A stretch of DNA of 64,000 nt from positions 496,001 to 560,000 of the forward strand of contig NZ_BKAU01000002.1 in NCBI RefSeq assembly GCF_007992715.1, read 5' to 3'. Source of the DNA: Chitinophaga cymbidii (GTDB lineage: Bacteria > Bacteroidota > Bacteroidia > Chitinophagales > Chitinophagaceae). The position numbers and the translations under genes were made by a program. Positions 44,975-54,088 of this stretch are shown here, one piece after another (positions within the stretch are counted from its first letter, which is position 1; every line of letters starts with the position of its first letter). Below the pieces are notes generated by a model that was not told where the DNA came from, searched no databases, and worked only from the letters and a program-made list of their open reading frames with translations.

Positions 44975-45821
44975 ACGAATTGCCATTCAGAAGTCCGGCC
45001 GGCTACACGACGATTCTATCAAACTGCTGAAAGAATGCGGGATAGACATCAACAACGGCGTAAACAAACTCAAGACAGAAGCCAGTAACTTCCCGCTGGA
45101 GGTGTTCTTCCTTCGTGATGACGATATCCCGCAGTACGTGGAAGACGGTGTGGCCGACATCGGCATCGTAGGCGAGAACGTAGTGCTGGAAAAGAACCGC
45201 CCCCTGCGCACCGTGGAAAAGCTGGGCTTCGGCAAATGCCGTTTAGCCATGGCCGTACCCCGGTCAATGACCTACAATTCCATTCAGGACCTCGACGGGC
45301 AGCGCATCGCCACCAGCTATCCCGTGATCCTCGGTGACTACCTGAAGAAAATGAACATCACGGCGGAGATCCACGAGATCAGCGGTTCCGTTGAAATAGC
45401 GCCGGGCATCGGGCTGGCGGACGCCATCTGCGACCTTGTGAGCAGCGGCTCCACCCTGTTCATGAATGGCCTGAAAGAAGTGGAAACCATCCTCCGCTCC
45501 GAAGCCATCCTGGTGGCCAACAACAGCCTCACGCCCGAACAGGAGCAATTGCTCGGCAAGCTGATCTTCCGCATACAGGCCGTAAAGAAAGCAAAGAACA
45601 ACAAATACGTGCTGCTGAATGCGCCGAACGACAAGCTGCCCGAGATCATCGGCCTGCTGCCGGGAATGAAAAGCCCCACCGTGCTGCCGCTCGCGGAAGC
45701 CGGCTGGAGCTCCGTGCACTCCGTGCTCAACGAAAACGATTTCTGGGACATCATCGAAAGCCTGAAAGCCGCCGGCGCACAGGGCATACTGGTAGTACCG
45801 ATCGAAAAAATGGTGATATAA
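44967..45821 (+). CDS. hisG: ATP phosphoribosyltransferase, long form
   Basis: 284 residues catalysing the first step of histidine synthesis: ATP + PRPP to phosphoribosyl-ATP. The length and a C-terminal ACT-like regulatory domain (about residues 210-284, VPIEKMVI at the end) mark the HisG-long form, which needs no HisZ. N-terminal MKLRIAIQKSGRLHDDSIKLLKECG and the PRPP-binding SGSVEIAPGIGLADAICDLVSSGSTL are as expected. Histidine should feed back on this enzyme. It is the first gene behind the his attenuator, and its start codon is at the end of a start-mimic element. Confidence 0.95.
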   Translation: MKLRIAIQKSGRLHDDSIKLLKECGIDINNGVNKLKTEASNFPLEVFFLRDDDIPQYVEDGVADIGIVGENVVLEKNRPLRTVEKLGFGKCRLAMAVPRSMTYNSIQDLDGQRIATSYPVILGDYLKKMNITAEIHEISGSVEIAPGIGLADAICDLVSSGSTLFMNGLKEVETILRSEAILVANNSLTPEQEQLLGKLIFRIQAVKKAKNNKYVLLNAPNDKLPEIIGLLPGMKSPTVLPLAEAGWSSVHSVLNENDFWDIIESLKAAGAQGILVVPIEKMVI

Positions 45822-45831
45822 AAACTTCGTT

Positions 45832-47109
45832 ATGCAGATCATCCGCTACCCGGAAAAAGATACATGGGCCACGCTGCTGCAACGCCCGGTGCTGGACAAC
45901 CGCCAGCTGGAGGCCACCGTGTCCGCCATCCTCGCTGATGTGAAAGCAAACGGCGATGCGGCGCTTAGAAAATATACAGTGCAATTCGACAAAGTAACGC
46001 TAACGGATATACTTGTTTCTCCGGAGGAGTTCGCCATCGCGGACGCTTCCCTCGATGCATCCCTGAAAGACGCCATCCGCCGCGCTGCCGCCAATATCGA
46101 AGCATTTCACCGCCCGCAGGTGGAAGCAGTGAAGATGGTGGAAACCATGCCCGGCGTGCAATGCTGGCGTAAACCGGTAGGCATCGAAAAGGTGGGCCTG
46201 TACATCCCCGGCGGCACCGCGCCGCTGTTCTCCACGATCCTCATGCTGGCCATTCCCGCCCGTCTCGCCGGCTGCGGCCGCATTGTGCTGTGCACGCCGC
46301 CGGGTAAGAATGGCGCCGTACATCCCGCCGTGCTGTGGGCCGCGCAATATACCGGCATTACAGAAGTGTTCAAGACCGGCGGCGTACAGGCGATCGGCGC
46401 CATGGCCTATGGCACGGAAAGCGTGCCAAAAGTGTACAAGATCTTCGGGCCGGGCAACCAGTACGTTACCTGCGCGAAGCAGCTCGTGAACAGCGCCGGC
46501 ACTGCGATAGACATGCCAGCGGGGCCTTCCGAAGTGGCCGTGTTCGCGGATGACAGCTGTGTGCCCGCATTCGTGGCGGCGGACCTGCTTTCGCAGGCGG
46601 AGCATGGGGCGGACAGCCAGGTGCTGCTCGTCACTACTTCCGAAGAGGTGCTGAAAAACGTGGAAGCCGCCGTGCAACAGCAGCTTGCAGCGCTTCCGCG
46701 AAAGGAACTGGCCGCCAAAGCGCTTGATAACAGCAAGCTGGTACTGGTCGCCGACCGGGACGAAGCGATGGACATGCTCAACGCCTACGCGCCCGAACAC
46801 CTTATCATGGCCTGCGAAAACGACGAAGCACTGGCAACGCGGGTGGTCAACGCGGGCTCCGTGTTCCTGGGGAACTATTCCCCCGAAAGCGCGGGCGACT
46901 ACGCCTCCGGCACCAATCACACCCTGCCCACCAACGGCTATGCCACGGCTTACAGCGGCGTGAGCGTGGACAGCTTCGTGAAAAAGATCACCTTCCAGCG
47001 GCTCACCCGCGAAGGGCTGCAATCGCTCGGTCCCGCTATTGAGGCCATGGCCTCCGCGGAAGGACTGGAAGCGCACCGCCGCGCGGTATCCATCAGAATA
47101 AATTCGTAA
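45832..47109 (+). CDS. hisD: Histidinol dehydrogenase
   Basis: 425 residues. Zn- and NAD-dependent oxidation of histidinol to histidine in two steps. Recognised by GLYIPGGTAPLFSTILMLAIPA, FGPGNQYVTCAKQLVN, the AGPSEVAVFAD loop, SQAEHGADSQ and PEHLIMACEND, with the zinc ligands expected in the QAEHG and late DYASGTNHTLPT segments. Starts 10 bases after hisG. Confidence 0.95.
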   Translation: MQIIRYPEKDTWATLLQRPVLDNRQLEATVSAILADVKANGDAALRKYTVQFDKVTLTDILVSPEEFAIADASLDASLKDAIRRAAANIEAFHRPQVEAVKMVETMPGVQCWRKPVGIEKVGLYIPGGTAPLFSTILMLAIPARLAGCGRIVLCTPPGKNGAVHPAVLWAAQYTGITEVFKTGGVQAIGAMAYGTESVPKVYKIFGPGNQYVTCAKQLVNSAGTAIDMPAGPSEVAVFADDSCVPAFVAADLLSQAEHGADSQVLLVTTSEEVLKNVEAAVQQQLAALPRKELAAKALDNSKLVLVADRDEAMDMLNAYAPEHLIMACENDEALATRVVNAGSVFLGNYSPESAGDYASGTNHTLPTNGYATAYSGVSVDSFVKKITFQRLTREGLQSLGPAIEAMASAEGLEAHRRAVSIRINS

Positions 47110-47118
47110 TTCAACTAT

Positions 47119-48174
47119 ATGTTCGACCTGAATAATCTCCTGAGAGATAACATCAAACGCCTCGTTCCATATTCTTCCGCCCGCGACGAGTTCAAAGGCG
47201 AAGCCTCCGTGTTCCTGGATGCCAACGAGAACAGCTTCGGCTCACCCCTGCCGCAAGCTTATCATCGTTACCCGGACCCGCTCCAATGGAAGGTGAAATA
47301 TAAACTGGCCGATATCAAAGGCGTGCCGCCGCAGAACATTTTCCTCGGCAACGGCAGCGATGAAGCCATCGACATCCTCTACCGCGCGTTCTGCCGGCCG
47401 GGCATCGACAACGTGCTGCTTTGTCCACCTACCTACGGCATGTACGAAGTAAGCGCCAACATCAACGATGTAACCGTTCGCAAAGCCACACTGACGGAAG
47501 ATTTCCAGCTGGACCTCCCCGCCATGGAAGCCGCCATCGACGCGAATACAAAACTCATTTTCATCTGTTCCCCCAACAACCCCACGGCAAACGCCATCCG
47601 GCGGGAAGACATCGAAATGATACTGAATAACTTTGACGGGATCGTGGTGGTAGATGAAGCGTACATCAACTTTTCCAAACAGAAAACGTTGATACAGGAG
47701 CTGACCGAATATCCCAACCTCGTGATCCTCCAGACGCTCTCCAAAGCCTGGGGCCTCGCCGCGCTGCGGGTGGGCATGGCCTTCGCCAGTGAAGACATCA
47801 TCAACGTGTTCAACAAGATCAAACCGCCGTACAACATCAACCAGGCATCGCAGGAACTGGCGCTGGAAGCGTTAAACAACATTGAGCAGGTCAACAGCTG
47901 GATCAGAGAAACAGTAGAAGAACGCAATCAACTGGAACAGGCGCTGAACACGCTGCCCATCGTGGAAAAGGTATACCCGAGCGATGCGAATTTCCTGCTG
48001 GTGAAAACAACGGATGCCAAAGGCATTTACCAGCATCTCGTGGAAAAGGGGATCATCGTGCGCGACCGCTCTAAAGTAGAGCTTTGCGCCGGATGCCTCC
48101 GCATCACCATCGGAACGCCCGCCGAAAACAGGGAATTATTGACCGCTTTGCAGGCCGTGGCCGCTCAAAAATAA
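47119..48174 (+). CDS. hisC: Histidinol-phosphate aminotransferase
   Basis: 351-residue class I/II PLP aminotransferase: imidazole-acetol phosphate + Glu to histidinol phosphate. Motifs: [46 protein letters not shown] and [16 protein letters not shown] with the PLP lysine in SKAW. It lies 9 bases after hisD. Confidence 0.95.
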   Translation: MFDLNNLLRDNIKRLVPYSSARDEFKGEASVFLDANENSFGSPLPQAYHRYPDPLQWKVKYKLADIKGVPPQNIFLGNGSDEAIDILYRAFCRPGIDNVLLCPPTYGMYEVSANINDVTVRKATLTEDFQLDLPAMEAAIDANTKLIFICSPNNPTANAIRREDIEMILNNFDGIVVVDEAYINFSKQKTLIQELTEYPNLVILQTLSKAWGLAALRVGMAFASEDIINVFNKIKPPYNINQASQELALEALNNIEQVNSWIRETVEERNQLEQALNTLPIVEKVYPSDANFLLVKTTDAKGIYQHLVEKGIIVRDRSKVELCAGCLRITIGTPAENRELLTALQAVAAQK

Positions 48175-48182
48175 ATGATATT

Positions 48183-49316
48183 ATGAAGAGAGTATTATTC
48201 ATAGACAGGGACGGTACGATGATCAAGGAAGTGCCGCCCACTTACCAGATCGACAGCCTTGAAAAGGTGGAGTTCTATCCCAAAGTATTCACCTACCTCG
48301 GCAAAATAGCCGCCGAGCTGGATTATGAGCTGGTGATGGTCACGAACCAGGACGGCCTGGGTACCCCGTCCTTCCCCGAAGATACCTTCACCGCCCCGCA
48401 CCGGCACATCATGCAATCCTTCGAGAATGAAGGCATCAAATTCGCGGCGGTGCACATCGACAAAAGCTTCCCGGAAGATAACCTGCCCACCCGCAAACCG
48501 GGCATCGGCATGCTGAAACAGTATTTCAGTCCGGATTACGACCTCGCGAATTCCTATGTGATCGGCGACCGCATCACGGACGTAAAGCTGGCGCAGAACC
48601 TCGGCGCCAAAGCGATCTGGCTGAATGCCGGCACCTCCCTGGGGGCGGGCGAAGTAACAGACGCCGGCGGCCTGCAGGACGTGATCGCGCTGGAAAGCAC
48701 CGACTGGGCGAAGATCTACGAATTCCTGAAAATAGGGCTGCGGAAAGTGGAACACATCCGCACCACCAAAGAAACAGACATCAGAATAAACCTGAACCTG
48801 GACGGAAAAGGACAGGCCAGCATCCACACCGGCCTCGCTTTCTTCGATCACATGCTGGACCAGATCGCCCGCCACGGCAGCATAGACCTGGACATCCAGG
48901 CCAAAGGAGACCTGCACATCGACGAGCATCACACCATCGAAGACACGGGCATTGCCCTCGGGGAAGCCTTTGCCATGGCGCTGGCTGATAAAAAAGGCAC
49001 GGAAAGGTATGGCTTCTGCCTGCCGATGGACGATTGCCTGGCGCAGGTAGCGATCGATTTCGGAGGACGTAACTGGATCGTTTGGGATGCGGAATTTAAG
49101 CGCGAAAAGATAGGGGAGATGCCCACAGAGATGTTCTTCCACTTCTTCAAATCCTTTTCCGACGCCGCCAAATGCAACCTGAACATCAAGGCGGAAGGGG
49201 AGAACGAGCACCACAAGATCGAAGCCATCTTCAAGGCATTTGCAAAAGCCATCAAAATGGCCGTGAAGCGGAATCCGGACAATATGCAGTTACCAAGCAC
49301 GAAAGGGGTGTTGTAA
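48183..49316 (+). CDS. hisB: Bifunctional histidinol-phosphatase / imidazoleglycerol-phosphate dehydratase
   Basis: 377 residues from ATG 48183 ([16 protein letters not shown]); upstream in-frame ATGs lie inside hisC and are rejected. The N-terminal HAD phosphatase has FIDRDGT and VTNQDGLG. The C-terminal IGPD domain (from about residue 190) has [17 protein letters not shown] and [10 protein letters not shown], the Mn-binding histidines. Where the E. coli enzyme has a Cys/His zinc loop before CRKP, this protein has [14 protein letters not shown] without Cys, so zinc is probably not bound. Last gene of the first his block. Confidence 0.94.
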   Translation: MKRVLFIDRDGTMIKEVPPTYQIDSLEKVEFYPKVFTYLGKIAAELDYELVMVTNQDGLGTPSFPEDTFTAPHRHIMQSFENEGIKFAAVHIDKSFPEDNLPTRKPGIGMLKQYFSPDYDLANSYVIGDRITDVKLAQNLGAKAIWLNAGTSLGAGEVTDAGGLQDVIALESTDWAKIYEFLKIGLRKVEHIRTTKETDIRINLNLDGKGQASIHTGLAFFDHMLDQIARHGSIDLDIQAKGDLHIDEHHTIEDTGIALGEAFAMALADKKGTERYGFCLPMDDCLAQVAIDFGGRNWIVWDAEFKREKIGEMPTEMFFHFFKSFSDAAKCNLNIKAEGENEHHKIEAIFKAFAKAIKMAVKRNPDNMQLPSTKGVL

Positions 49317-49344
49317 GATGGACAAAAGAAAATTTGCATTTTTG
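49311..49344 (+). promoter_or_regulatory. Possible internal promoter of the trp genes
   Basis: TTG at 49311-49313 (overlapping the hisB end) and CATTTTTG at 49337-49344 resemble the consensus, but the spacer is 23 bases and the first base of the -7 box is C. A weak candidate. Confidence 0.3.
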
Positions 49345-49372
49345 AATAAATCCCCCCATATTTGCTCTCACA

Positions 49373-49432
49373 ATGCAAAAGAACATTACATACAAACATT
49401 GGTGGCACGCAGAAGGATTCTCCGCTGTGTAA
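49373..49432 (+). CDS. trpL: Trp leader peptide (19 codons)
   Basis: ATG at 49373 encodes MQKNITYKHWWHAEGFSAV then TAA. Two adjacent Trp codons (49400-49405) signal tryptophan-sensitive attenuation. It lies 40 bases before the terminator of the attenuator and 150 bases before trpE. Confidence 0.85.
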   Translation: MQKNITYKHWWHAEGFSAV

Positions 49433-49498
49433 CAGTGCCATGTTTGTATTATAGATACTTTAGAAGGCTCGCTGTACACAGCGGGCCTTCTTCGTTTT
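49391..49498 (+). terminator. Trp attenuator
   Basis: Terminator: GAAGGCTCGCTG (49463-49474) pairs with CAGCGGGCCTTC (49479-49490, one G-T) followed by TTCGTTTT. Antiterminator: CCGCTGTGT (49422-49430) pairs perfectly with ACACAGCGG (49476-49484) and extends through 49432-49435. A third pairing, TACAAACAT..GGCAC (49391-49408) with GTGCCATGTTTGTA (49435-49448), covers the Trp codons. Stalling at Trp-Trp leaves 49422-49435 free and transcription continues. Confidence 0.8.
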
Positions 49499-49521
49499 CA
49501 GGTGTTTCGGTAAACTAAAAA

Positions 49522-49590
49522 GATGAAATCGAGCATGCCTATGCGAGATTCCATGAGGCCCGTAAGAAATCAAAATGAACGAATGAAGAA
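49522..49590 (+). promoter_or_regulatory. Start-mimic leader element before trpE
   Basis: Hairpin ATGAAATCGAGCAT (49523-49536) / ATGCGAGATTCCAT (49541-49554) with a GCCT loop, an A-C mismatch and a CGAG/CGAG core, followed by GAGGCCCGTAAGAAATCAAAAT and the trpE start at 49583. It differs from the hisG copy in the stem but keeps the order of parts. Pairing of the second arm with the trpE start is weaker than at hisG. Confidence 0.7.
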
Positions 49591-50992
49591 AATTCAGGTA
49601 AAAACACGATCAAAACAAATGCTGGCGGACGTTTTCACCCCGGTGAGCATCTACCTCCGCATCCGCGACAAGTTCCCGGGCAGCATTCTGCTGGAAAGCA
49701 CGGACTCCCATGCCAGCGAGAACAGCTTCTCCTTCATCGGCATCAAGCCCATCGCCGGCATTGAAGTGACTTCCACGGATATTTTTGAATTCAAATATCC
49801 CGGCCAGCCCGTTGAGCACAAACAGCTCAAAAGCCGCCAGGAAGTGCTGAAAGAGATGGACGCTTTCCTCAAAAGCTTTTCCTTCTCCGAAAAATCGCCC
49901 GTGCCCTTCGCGGAAGGGCTGTTCGGTTACAGTACTTACGATTCCGTGCAGTTCTTTGAAAAGATCGCCTTTACAAAGCGCCCCGCGGCGGGAAACACCA
50001 TTCCGCTCATGCGCTACCGTTTTTACCAGTACGTGATCGCCATCAACCACTTCAAGGATGAAATGTTCCTCATCGAAAACCTGGTGGACGGCCAGGAAAG
50101 CGAGTTCAGCTTCCTTGAATCACTGATCCGCAACAAGGATTTTCCGAGTTATCCGTTTGCCGTAAAAGAAGCGGAACAAAGTAATATGACGGACGAGGAT
50201 TACATGGCCATGGTGGAAAAAGGCAAGCAGCACTGCTTCCGCGGCGACGTGTTCCAGATCGTGCTGTCAAGGGCCTTCCACCGCACTTTTTCGGGCGATG
50301 AGTTCAACGTCTACCGCGCCCTCCGCTCCATCAATCCATCCCCTTATCTTTTTTATTTCGATTACGGCGATTACAAACTGATGGGCTCTTCGCCGGAAGC
50401 GCAGTTGATCATCAAAGACCGGAAAGCCGTGATCCACCCCATCGCGGGCACATTCAAACGCACCGGCAACGACGAGCAGGACAAAGAGCTGGCGGACCAG
50501 CTGCTGGAAGATCCCAAGGAAAACGCGGAACACGTGATGCTGGTAGACCTTGCCCGTAACGACCTGAGCCGCTATGCAAAAGATGTGGAAGTGGAAACCT
50601 ACCGTCAGATCAAATATTACTCCCACGTCATACACCTCGTCAGCGAAGTAACCGGGAAGATCAGCGAAGGCGTAAGCCCATTCGACATCCTCGCCGCTAC
50701 TTTCCCGGCAGGCACTCTTTCGGGAGCGCCCAAATACAAGGCCATGGAGCTGATCGACAGCTATGAACCGACTGCGCGGGGCTTTTACGGCGGATGTGTG
50801 GGCTTTGTAGGATTTAACGGCAATTTCAATCATGCCATCATGATCCGTTCCATCCTCAGCCGCAACAACACGCTCTACTACCAGGCCGGCGCCGGTGTAG
50901 TAGCCAAATCCGTTGCCAGCTCGGAGCTTCAGGAAGTGAACAATAAACTCAATGCATTAAAACAGGCGATCGACCTGGCGCAAAATATCTGA
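49583..50992 (+). CDS. trpE: Anthranilate synthase component I
   Basis: 469 residues from ATG 49583 (MKKIQVKTRSKQML); a longer frame from 49523 runs through the leader hairpin and is not a real start. With TrpG it makes anthranilate from chorismate and glutamine. The Trp feedback site LLESTDSHASENSFSFIG is present, and the chorismate-binding core shows FRGDVFQIVLSRAF, GSSPEAQLI, PIAGTFKRTG, MLVDLARNDL and GTLSGAPKYKAMELID. So both attenuation and feedback inhibition should act here. Confidence 0.95.
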   Translation: MKKIQVKTRSKQMLADVFTPVSIYLRIRDKFPGSILLESTDSHASENSFSFIGIKPIAGIEVTSTDIFEFKYPGQPVEHKQLKSRQEVLKEMDAFLKSFSFSEKSPVPFAEGLFGYSTYDSVQFFEKIAFTKRPAAGNTIPLMRYRFYQYVIAINHFKDEMFLIENLVDGQESEFSFLESLIRNKDFPSYPFAVKEAEQSNMTDEDYMAMVEKGKQHCFRGDVFQIVLSRAFHRTFSGDEFNVYRALRSINPSPYLFYFDYGDYKLMGSSPEAQLIIKDRKAVIHPIAGTFKRTGNDEQDKELADQLLEDPKENAEHVMLVDLARNDLSRYAKDVEVETYRQIKYYSHVIHLVSEVTGKISEGVSPFDILAATFPAGTLSGAPKYKAMELIDSYEPTARGFYGGCVGFVGFNGNFNHAIMIRSILSRNNTLYYQAGAGVVAKSVASSELQEVNNKLNALKQAIDLAQNI

Positions 50993-50993
50993 T

Positions 50994-51563
50994 ATGAATA
51001 TTCTGGTGTTTGACAATTACGATTCGTTTACCTACAATCTTGTGCACCTCGTGGAAAAGATCATCGGCGGCAAAGTGACCGTGGTGCGTAATGACGAGAT
51101 CAGCCTGGACGATGTGGAACAATACGACCGGATCATCCTTTCCCCCGGTCCCGGTATACCCGAAGAAGCGGGATTACTCCTGCCGCTCATTAAAAGGTAT
51201 GCCGCCTCCAAATCGATTTTCGGAGTATGCCTTGGTCAACAGGCCATAGGCGAGGCTTTCGGCGCGAAGCTCATCAACCTGAAAGATGTGTATCACGGCG
51301 TGGCGACGCCCGTGCAGATCACCGCCCGGAGCGGACGGCTTTTTTCCGGACTGCCGGACAGCCTCAATGTTGGGCGCTATCACTCCTGGGTAATAGACGA
51401 AAAAACGTTGCCCGCGGAGCTGGAAGTGACCGCCCGCGACGAGAACGGCTATGTGATGGCCGTGCAACATAAAAAATACGATGTAAGCGGTGTGCAGTTC
51501 CACCCGGAAAGCGTGCTGACGCCCGAAGGAGAACGGATACTGCGTAACTGGTTAAATATTTGA
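50994..51563 (+). CDS. trpG: Anthranilate synthase component II (glutamine amidotransferase)
   Basis: 189 residues, class I amidotransferase delivering ammonia to TrpE. Nucleophile Cys in FGVCLGQQAIGEAFG, catalytic His-Glu in VQFHPESVLTPEG, oxyanion segment SPGPGIPEEAG. Starts one base after the trpE stop. Confidence 0.95.
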   Translation: MNILVFDNYDSFTYNLVHLVEKIIGGKVTVVRNDEISLDDVEQYDRIILSPGPGIPEEAGLLLPLIKRYAASKSIFGVCLGQQAIGEAFGAKLINLKDVYHGVATPVQITARSGRLFSGLPDSLNVGRYHSWVIDEKTLPAELEVTARDENGYVMAVQHKKYDVSGVQFHPESVLTPEGERILRNWLNI

Positions 51564-51564
51564 A

Positions 51565-52560
51565 ATGAAAAAAATACTCAACTACCTCTTCGAGCATAAA
51601 ACCTTCTCACGCGAAAGCGCCCGGGAAATACTCACTAATATTTCCAAAGGCGCTTACAACGAAAGCGAGCTGGCCGCCTTTATGACGGTCTTCCTCATGC
51701 GCAGCATCACCATAGAAGAGCTGCTCGGCTTCCGCGACGCTTTGCTGGAACTGTGTGTGCCTGTTAATCTTGACGGTCACGCCGTGCTGGATATCGTTGG
51801 CACCGGCGGGGACGGAAAGAACACCTTCAACGTTTCCACGCTCTCCTGCTTCATTGTGGCGGGAGCTGGCGGAAAGGTAGCCAAGCACGGCAACTATGGC
51901 GTATCTTCGATCAGCGGCGCTTCCAATGTAATGGAATCCGTCGGCTACAAATTCAAAAGCGACCAGGGCCAACTGCGGCATGAACTGGAAGAGGCCGGCA
52001 TCTGCTTTTTACATGCCCCGCTTTTCCATCCCGCGCTGAAGAACGTGGCCGGTGTGCGCCGGCAGCTCGGCGTCCGCACCTTCTTTAACATGCTCGGGCC
52101 CCTCGTGAACCCCGCCTTCGCGCAGCATCAGCTGATCGGCGTGTACAGCCTGGAAATGGCGAGGATCTACAACTACCTGTTCCAGCAGACGGACAAACAG
52201 TTTGCCATCGTGCACAGCCTGGACGGGTACGACGAGATCTCCCTCACCGGTGATACCCGCATCATCACCAACAAAGGCGAGCAGGACTGGACGCCCGAAG
52301 CGCTCGGCAAACGCAAGGTGCATGCGGAAGATATCTACGGCGGCAATTCCACCGAAGAAGCCGCGAAGATATTCATGAAAGTGCTGAAGGGCGAAGGCAG
52401 CTGGGCGCAGAACTCCGTAGTGATGGCGAATGCCGCCATGGGGCTGTTCTGCCTGGAAGAATACCCCACCTACGATGAATGCTTCCAGGCAGCGGTGGAA
52501 TCACTGGAATCCGGCGCAGCATATCAATCATTCAAACAACTGATCGCGTTACAATCATGA
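51565..52560 (+). CDS. trpD: Anthranilate phosphoribosyltransferase
   Basis: 331 residues. Transfers phosphoribose from PRPP to anthranilate. The PRPP loop GTGGDGKNTFNVST, the KHGNYGVSS segment and NMLGPLVNPA are characteristic. Its stop overlaps the trpC start (ATGA). Confidence 0.95.
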   Translation: MKKILNYLFEHKTFSRESAREILTNISKGAYNESELAAFMTVFLMRSITIEELLGFRDALLELCVPVNLDGHAVLDIVGTGGDGKNTFNVSTLSCFIVAGAGGKVAKHGNYGVSSISGASNVMESVGYKFKSDQGQLRHELEEAGICFLHAPLFHPALKNVAGVRRQLGVRTFFNMLGPLVNPAFAQHQLIGVYSLEMARIYNYLFQQTDKQFAIVHSLDGYDEISLTGDTRIITNKGEQDWTPEALGKRKVHAEDIYGGNSTEEAAKIFMKVLKGEGSWAQNSVVMANAAMGLFCLEEYPTYDECFQAAVESLESGAAYQSFKQLIALQS

Positions 52561-53381
52561 GAAATATCTTACAGGAAATAATCGCGCATAAAAGAACAGA
52601 AGTGGACGAACGCAGAAAGATGCGCGGGATCGACGAGCTGGAGCGTTCCCCCATGTTCAGCCGTCCCGTTCATTCGCTGCGCGCTTTCCTGAAAAACCCG
52701 GAGCGCACCGGCATCATCGCCGAATTCAAGCGGCAGTCGCCTTCCAAAGGCGTGATCAATGGCACCGCGAATGTACAGGAAGTAACGGCGGCGTATGCAC
52801 GAAATGGAGCTTCCGGCTTGTCTGTGCTCACAGACCAGCAATTTTTTGGCGGTTCGATGGACGACCTGCAGCAGGCGCGCGCTGTGAACAACATACCTAT
52901 CCTTCGCAAGGATTTTGTGATCGATGAATACCAGATTGCGGAAGCAAGAGCGATTGGCGCGGATGTGATCCTGCTGATCGCGGAATGCCTTCATAAAGCT
53001 GAAGTGGCGCGTCTTGCAAAATACGCAACAAACCTCGGGCTGGAAGTACTGCTGGAAGTGCACAGCGCGGAGCAGCTGGAGAAGATCACGCCGGACACGG
53101 CGCTCGTGGGCATCAATAACCGCGACCTGACCACCTTTAAAGTGGACATTCACCGCTCGATGGAACTGCTGCAACAGATCCCGGCGGAATACAGTAAAGT
53201 AGCGGAAAGCGGGATGGATGACCCGGCAACGATCATCACCCTGAAGAACGCCGGGTTCGACGGTTTCCTGATCGGAGAGCATTTTATGAAAGCAGACAAT
53301 CCGGGCAGCGCGTTTGAGACGTTCACCCGGCAGTTGAAAGCCTTGCAGGCAGAACAGCAGCCTCCCCACACCGGTGGATGA
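52557..53381 (+). CDS. trpC: Indole-3-glycerol-phosphate synthase
   Basis: 274 residues from ATG 52557, which overlaps the trpD stop; the longer frame starting inside trpD is rejected. TIM barrel with IIAEFKRQSPSKG (catalytic Lys region), LSVLTDQQFFGGS, ILRKDFVIDEYQI, LLEVHSAEQLE, VGINNRDLTTF and ESGMDDPATI. Ring closure of the carboxyphenylamino-deoxyribulose phosphate to indoleglycerol phosphate. Confidence 0.94.
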   Translation: MRNILQEIIAHKRTEVDERRKMRGIDELERSPMFSRPVHSLRAFLKNPERTGIIAEFKRQSPSKGVINGTANVQEVTAAYARNGASGLSVLTDQQFFGGSMDDLQQARAVNNIPILRKDFVIDEYQIAEARAIGADVILLIAECLHKAEVARLAKYATNLGLEVLLEVHSAEQLEKITPDTALVGINNRDLTTFKVDIHRSMELLQQIPAEYSKVAESGMDDPATIITLKNAGFDGFLIGEHFMKADNPGSAFETFTRQLKALQAEQQPPHTGG

Positions 53382-53450
53382 GTTGATCCCGCGCCATCAG
53401 GCCGGAAAACATCAAAGGAACTAAGTCTGTACGAAAATCAAAATGGACGC

Positions 53451-54080
53451 ATGAAAATAAAAGTCTGCGGTATCACCAGGCCGGAAGACCTGGAAGCATT
53501 GGTAGCACTCGGCGCCGATTACGCTGGTTTTATCTTCTACGGTAAATCCCCGCGCTTCGCCGGCAACAAGCTCGACGGCCGCACCGTGCGGGAAAAAGGA
53601 AAGCACATCGGCAAGGTAGGCGTGTTCGTGAATGCGGACGCGCAGCAGGTATTGCAGACGGTGAAGGATTACGGGCTGGACATGATACAGCTGCACGGCC
53701 ATGAAAGCATCGCGCTGTGCGAACAGCTGCGCGCAACGGTGCCGGTGATGAAAGTGTTTCATGTGGATGAAAAAGGATACGGGCAGGCATCGTCTTTCCG
53801 GGAGGTCAGCGATTATTTTCTTTTCGATACGGCAAGCGCGGATTATGGCGGCACCGGCCGGCAGTTCAACTGGGAACTGCTGAAAGATTACCGGCTCGAT
53901 CAGCCCTTTTTCCTGAGCGGCGGCATTGGTCCAGATGATGTGGAAGCTTTGCTGCAATGGCGTCATGAAAAGCTGTTCGCGGTGGATGTGAACAGCCGTT
54001 TTGAAACGGCTCCCGGCGTAAAGGACATGGAAAAGGTCGCCGCCTTCATCAAACAATTAAAACAAAACATAAAAAAATAA
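53451..54080 (+). CDS. trpF: Phosphoribosylanthranilate isomerase
   Basis: 209 residues, TIM barrel. Active-site Cys in [17 protein letters not shown] and Asp in [15 protein letters not shown]; phosphate loops [12 protein letters not shown] and [12 protein letters not shown]. It follows trpC after a 69-base gap, unlike its tightly packed neighbours. The start ATG overlaps an upstream three-codon mini-ORF (ATG GAC GCA TGA). Confidence 0.93.
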   Translation: MKIKVCGITRPEDLEALVALGADYAGFIFYGKSPRFAGNKLDGRTVREKGKHIGKVGVFVNADAQQVLQTVKDYGLDMIQLHGHESIALCEQLRATVPVMKVFHVDEKGYGQASSFREVSDYFLFDTASADYGGTGRQFNWELLKDYRLDQPFFLSGGIGPDDVEALLQWRHEKLFAVDVNSRFETAPGVKDMEKVAAFIKQLKQNIKK

Positions 54081-54088
54081 AACGCATC

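Noticed and set aside
49523..49582. N-terminal extension of TrpE by 20 codons
   Set aside because: The extension is encoded by the leader hairpin, and the family start matches ATG 49583.
53382..53450. Another start-mimic hairpin before trpF
   Set aside because: Only fragments (CCATCAGGCC, the A-rich run and the mini-ORF) are present and no good stem forms. It may be a decayed copy.
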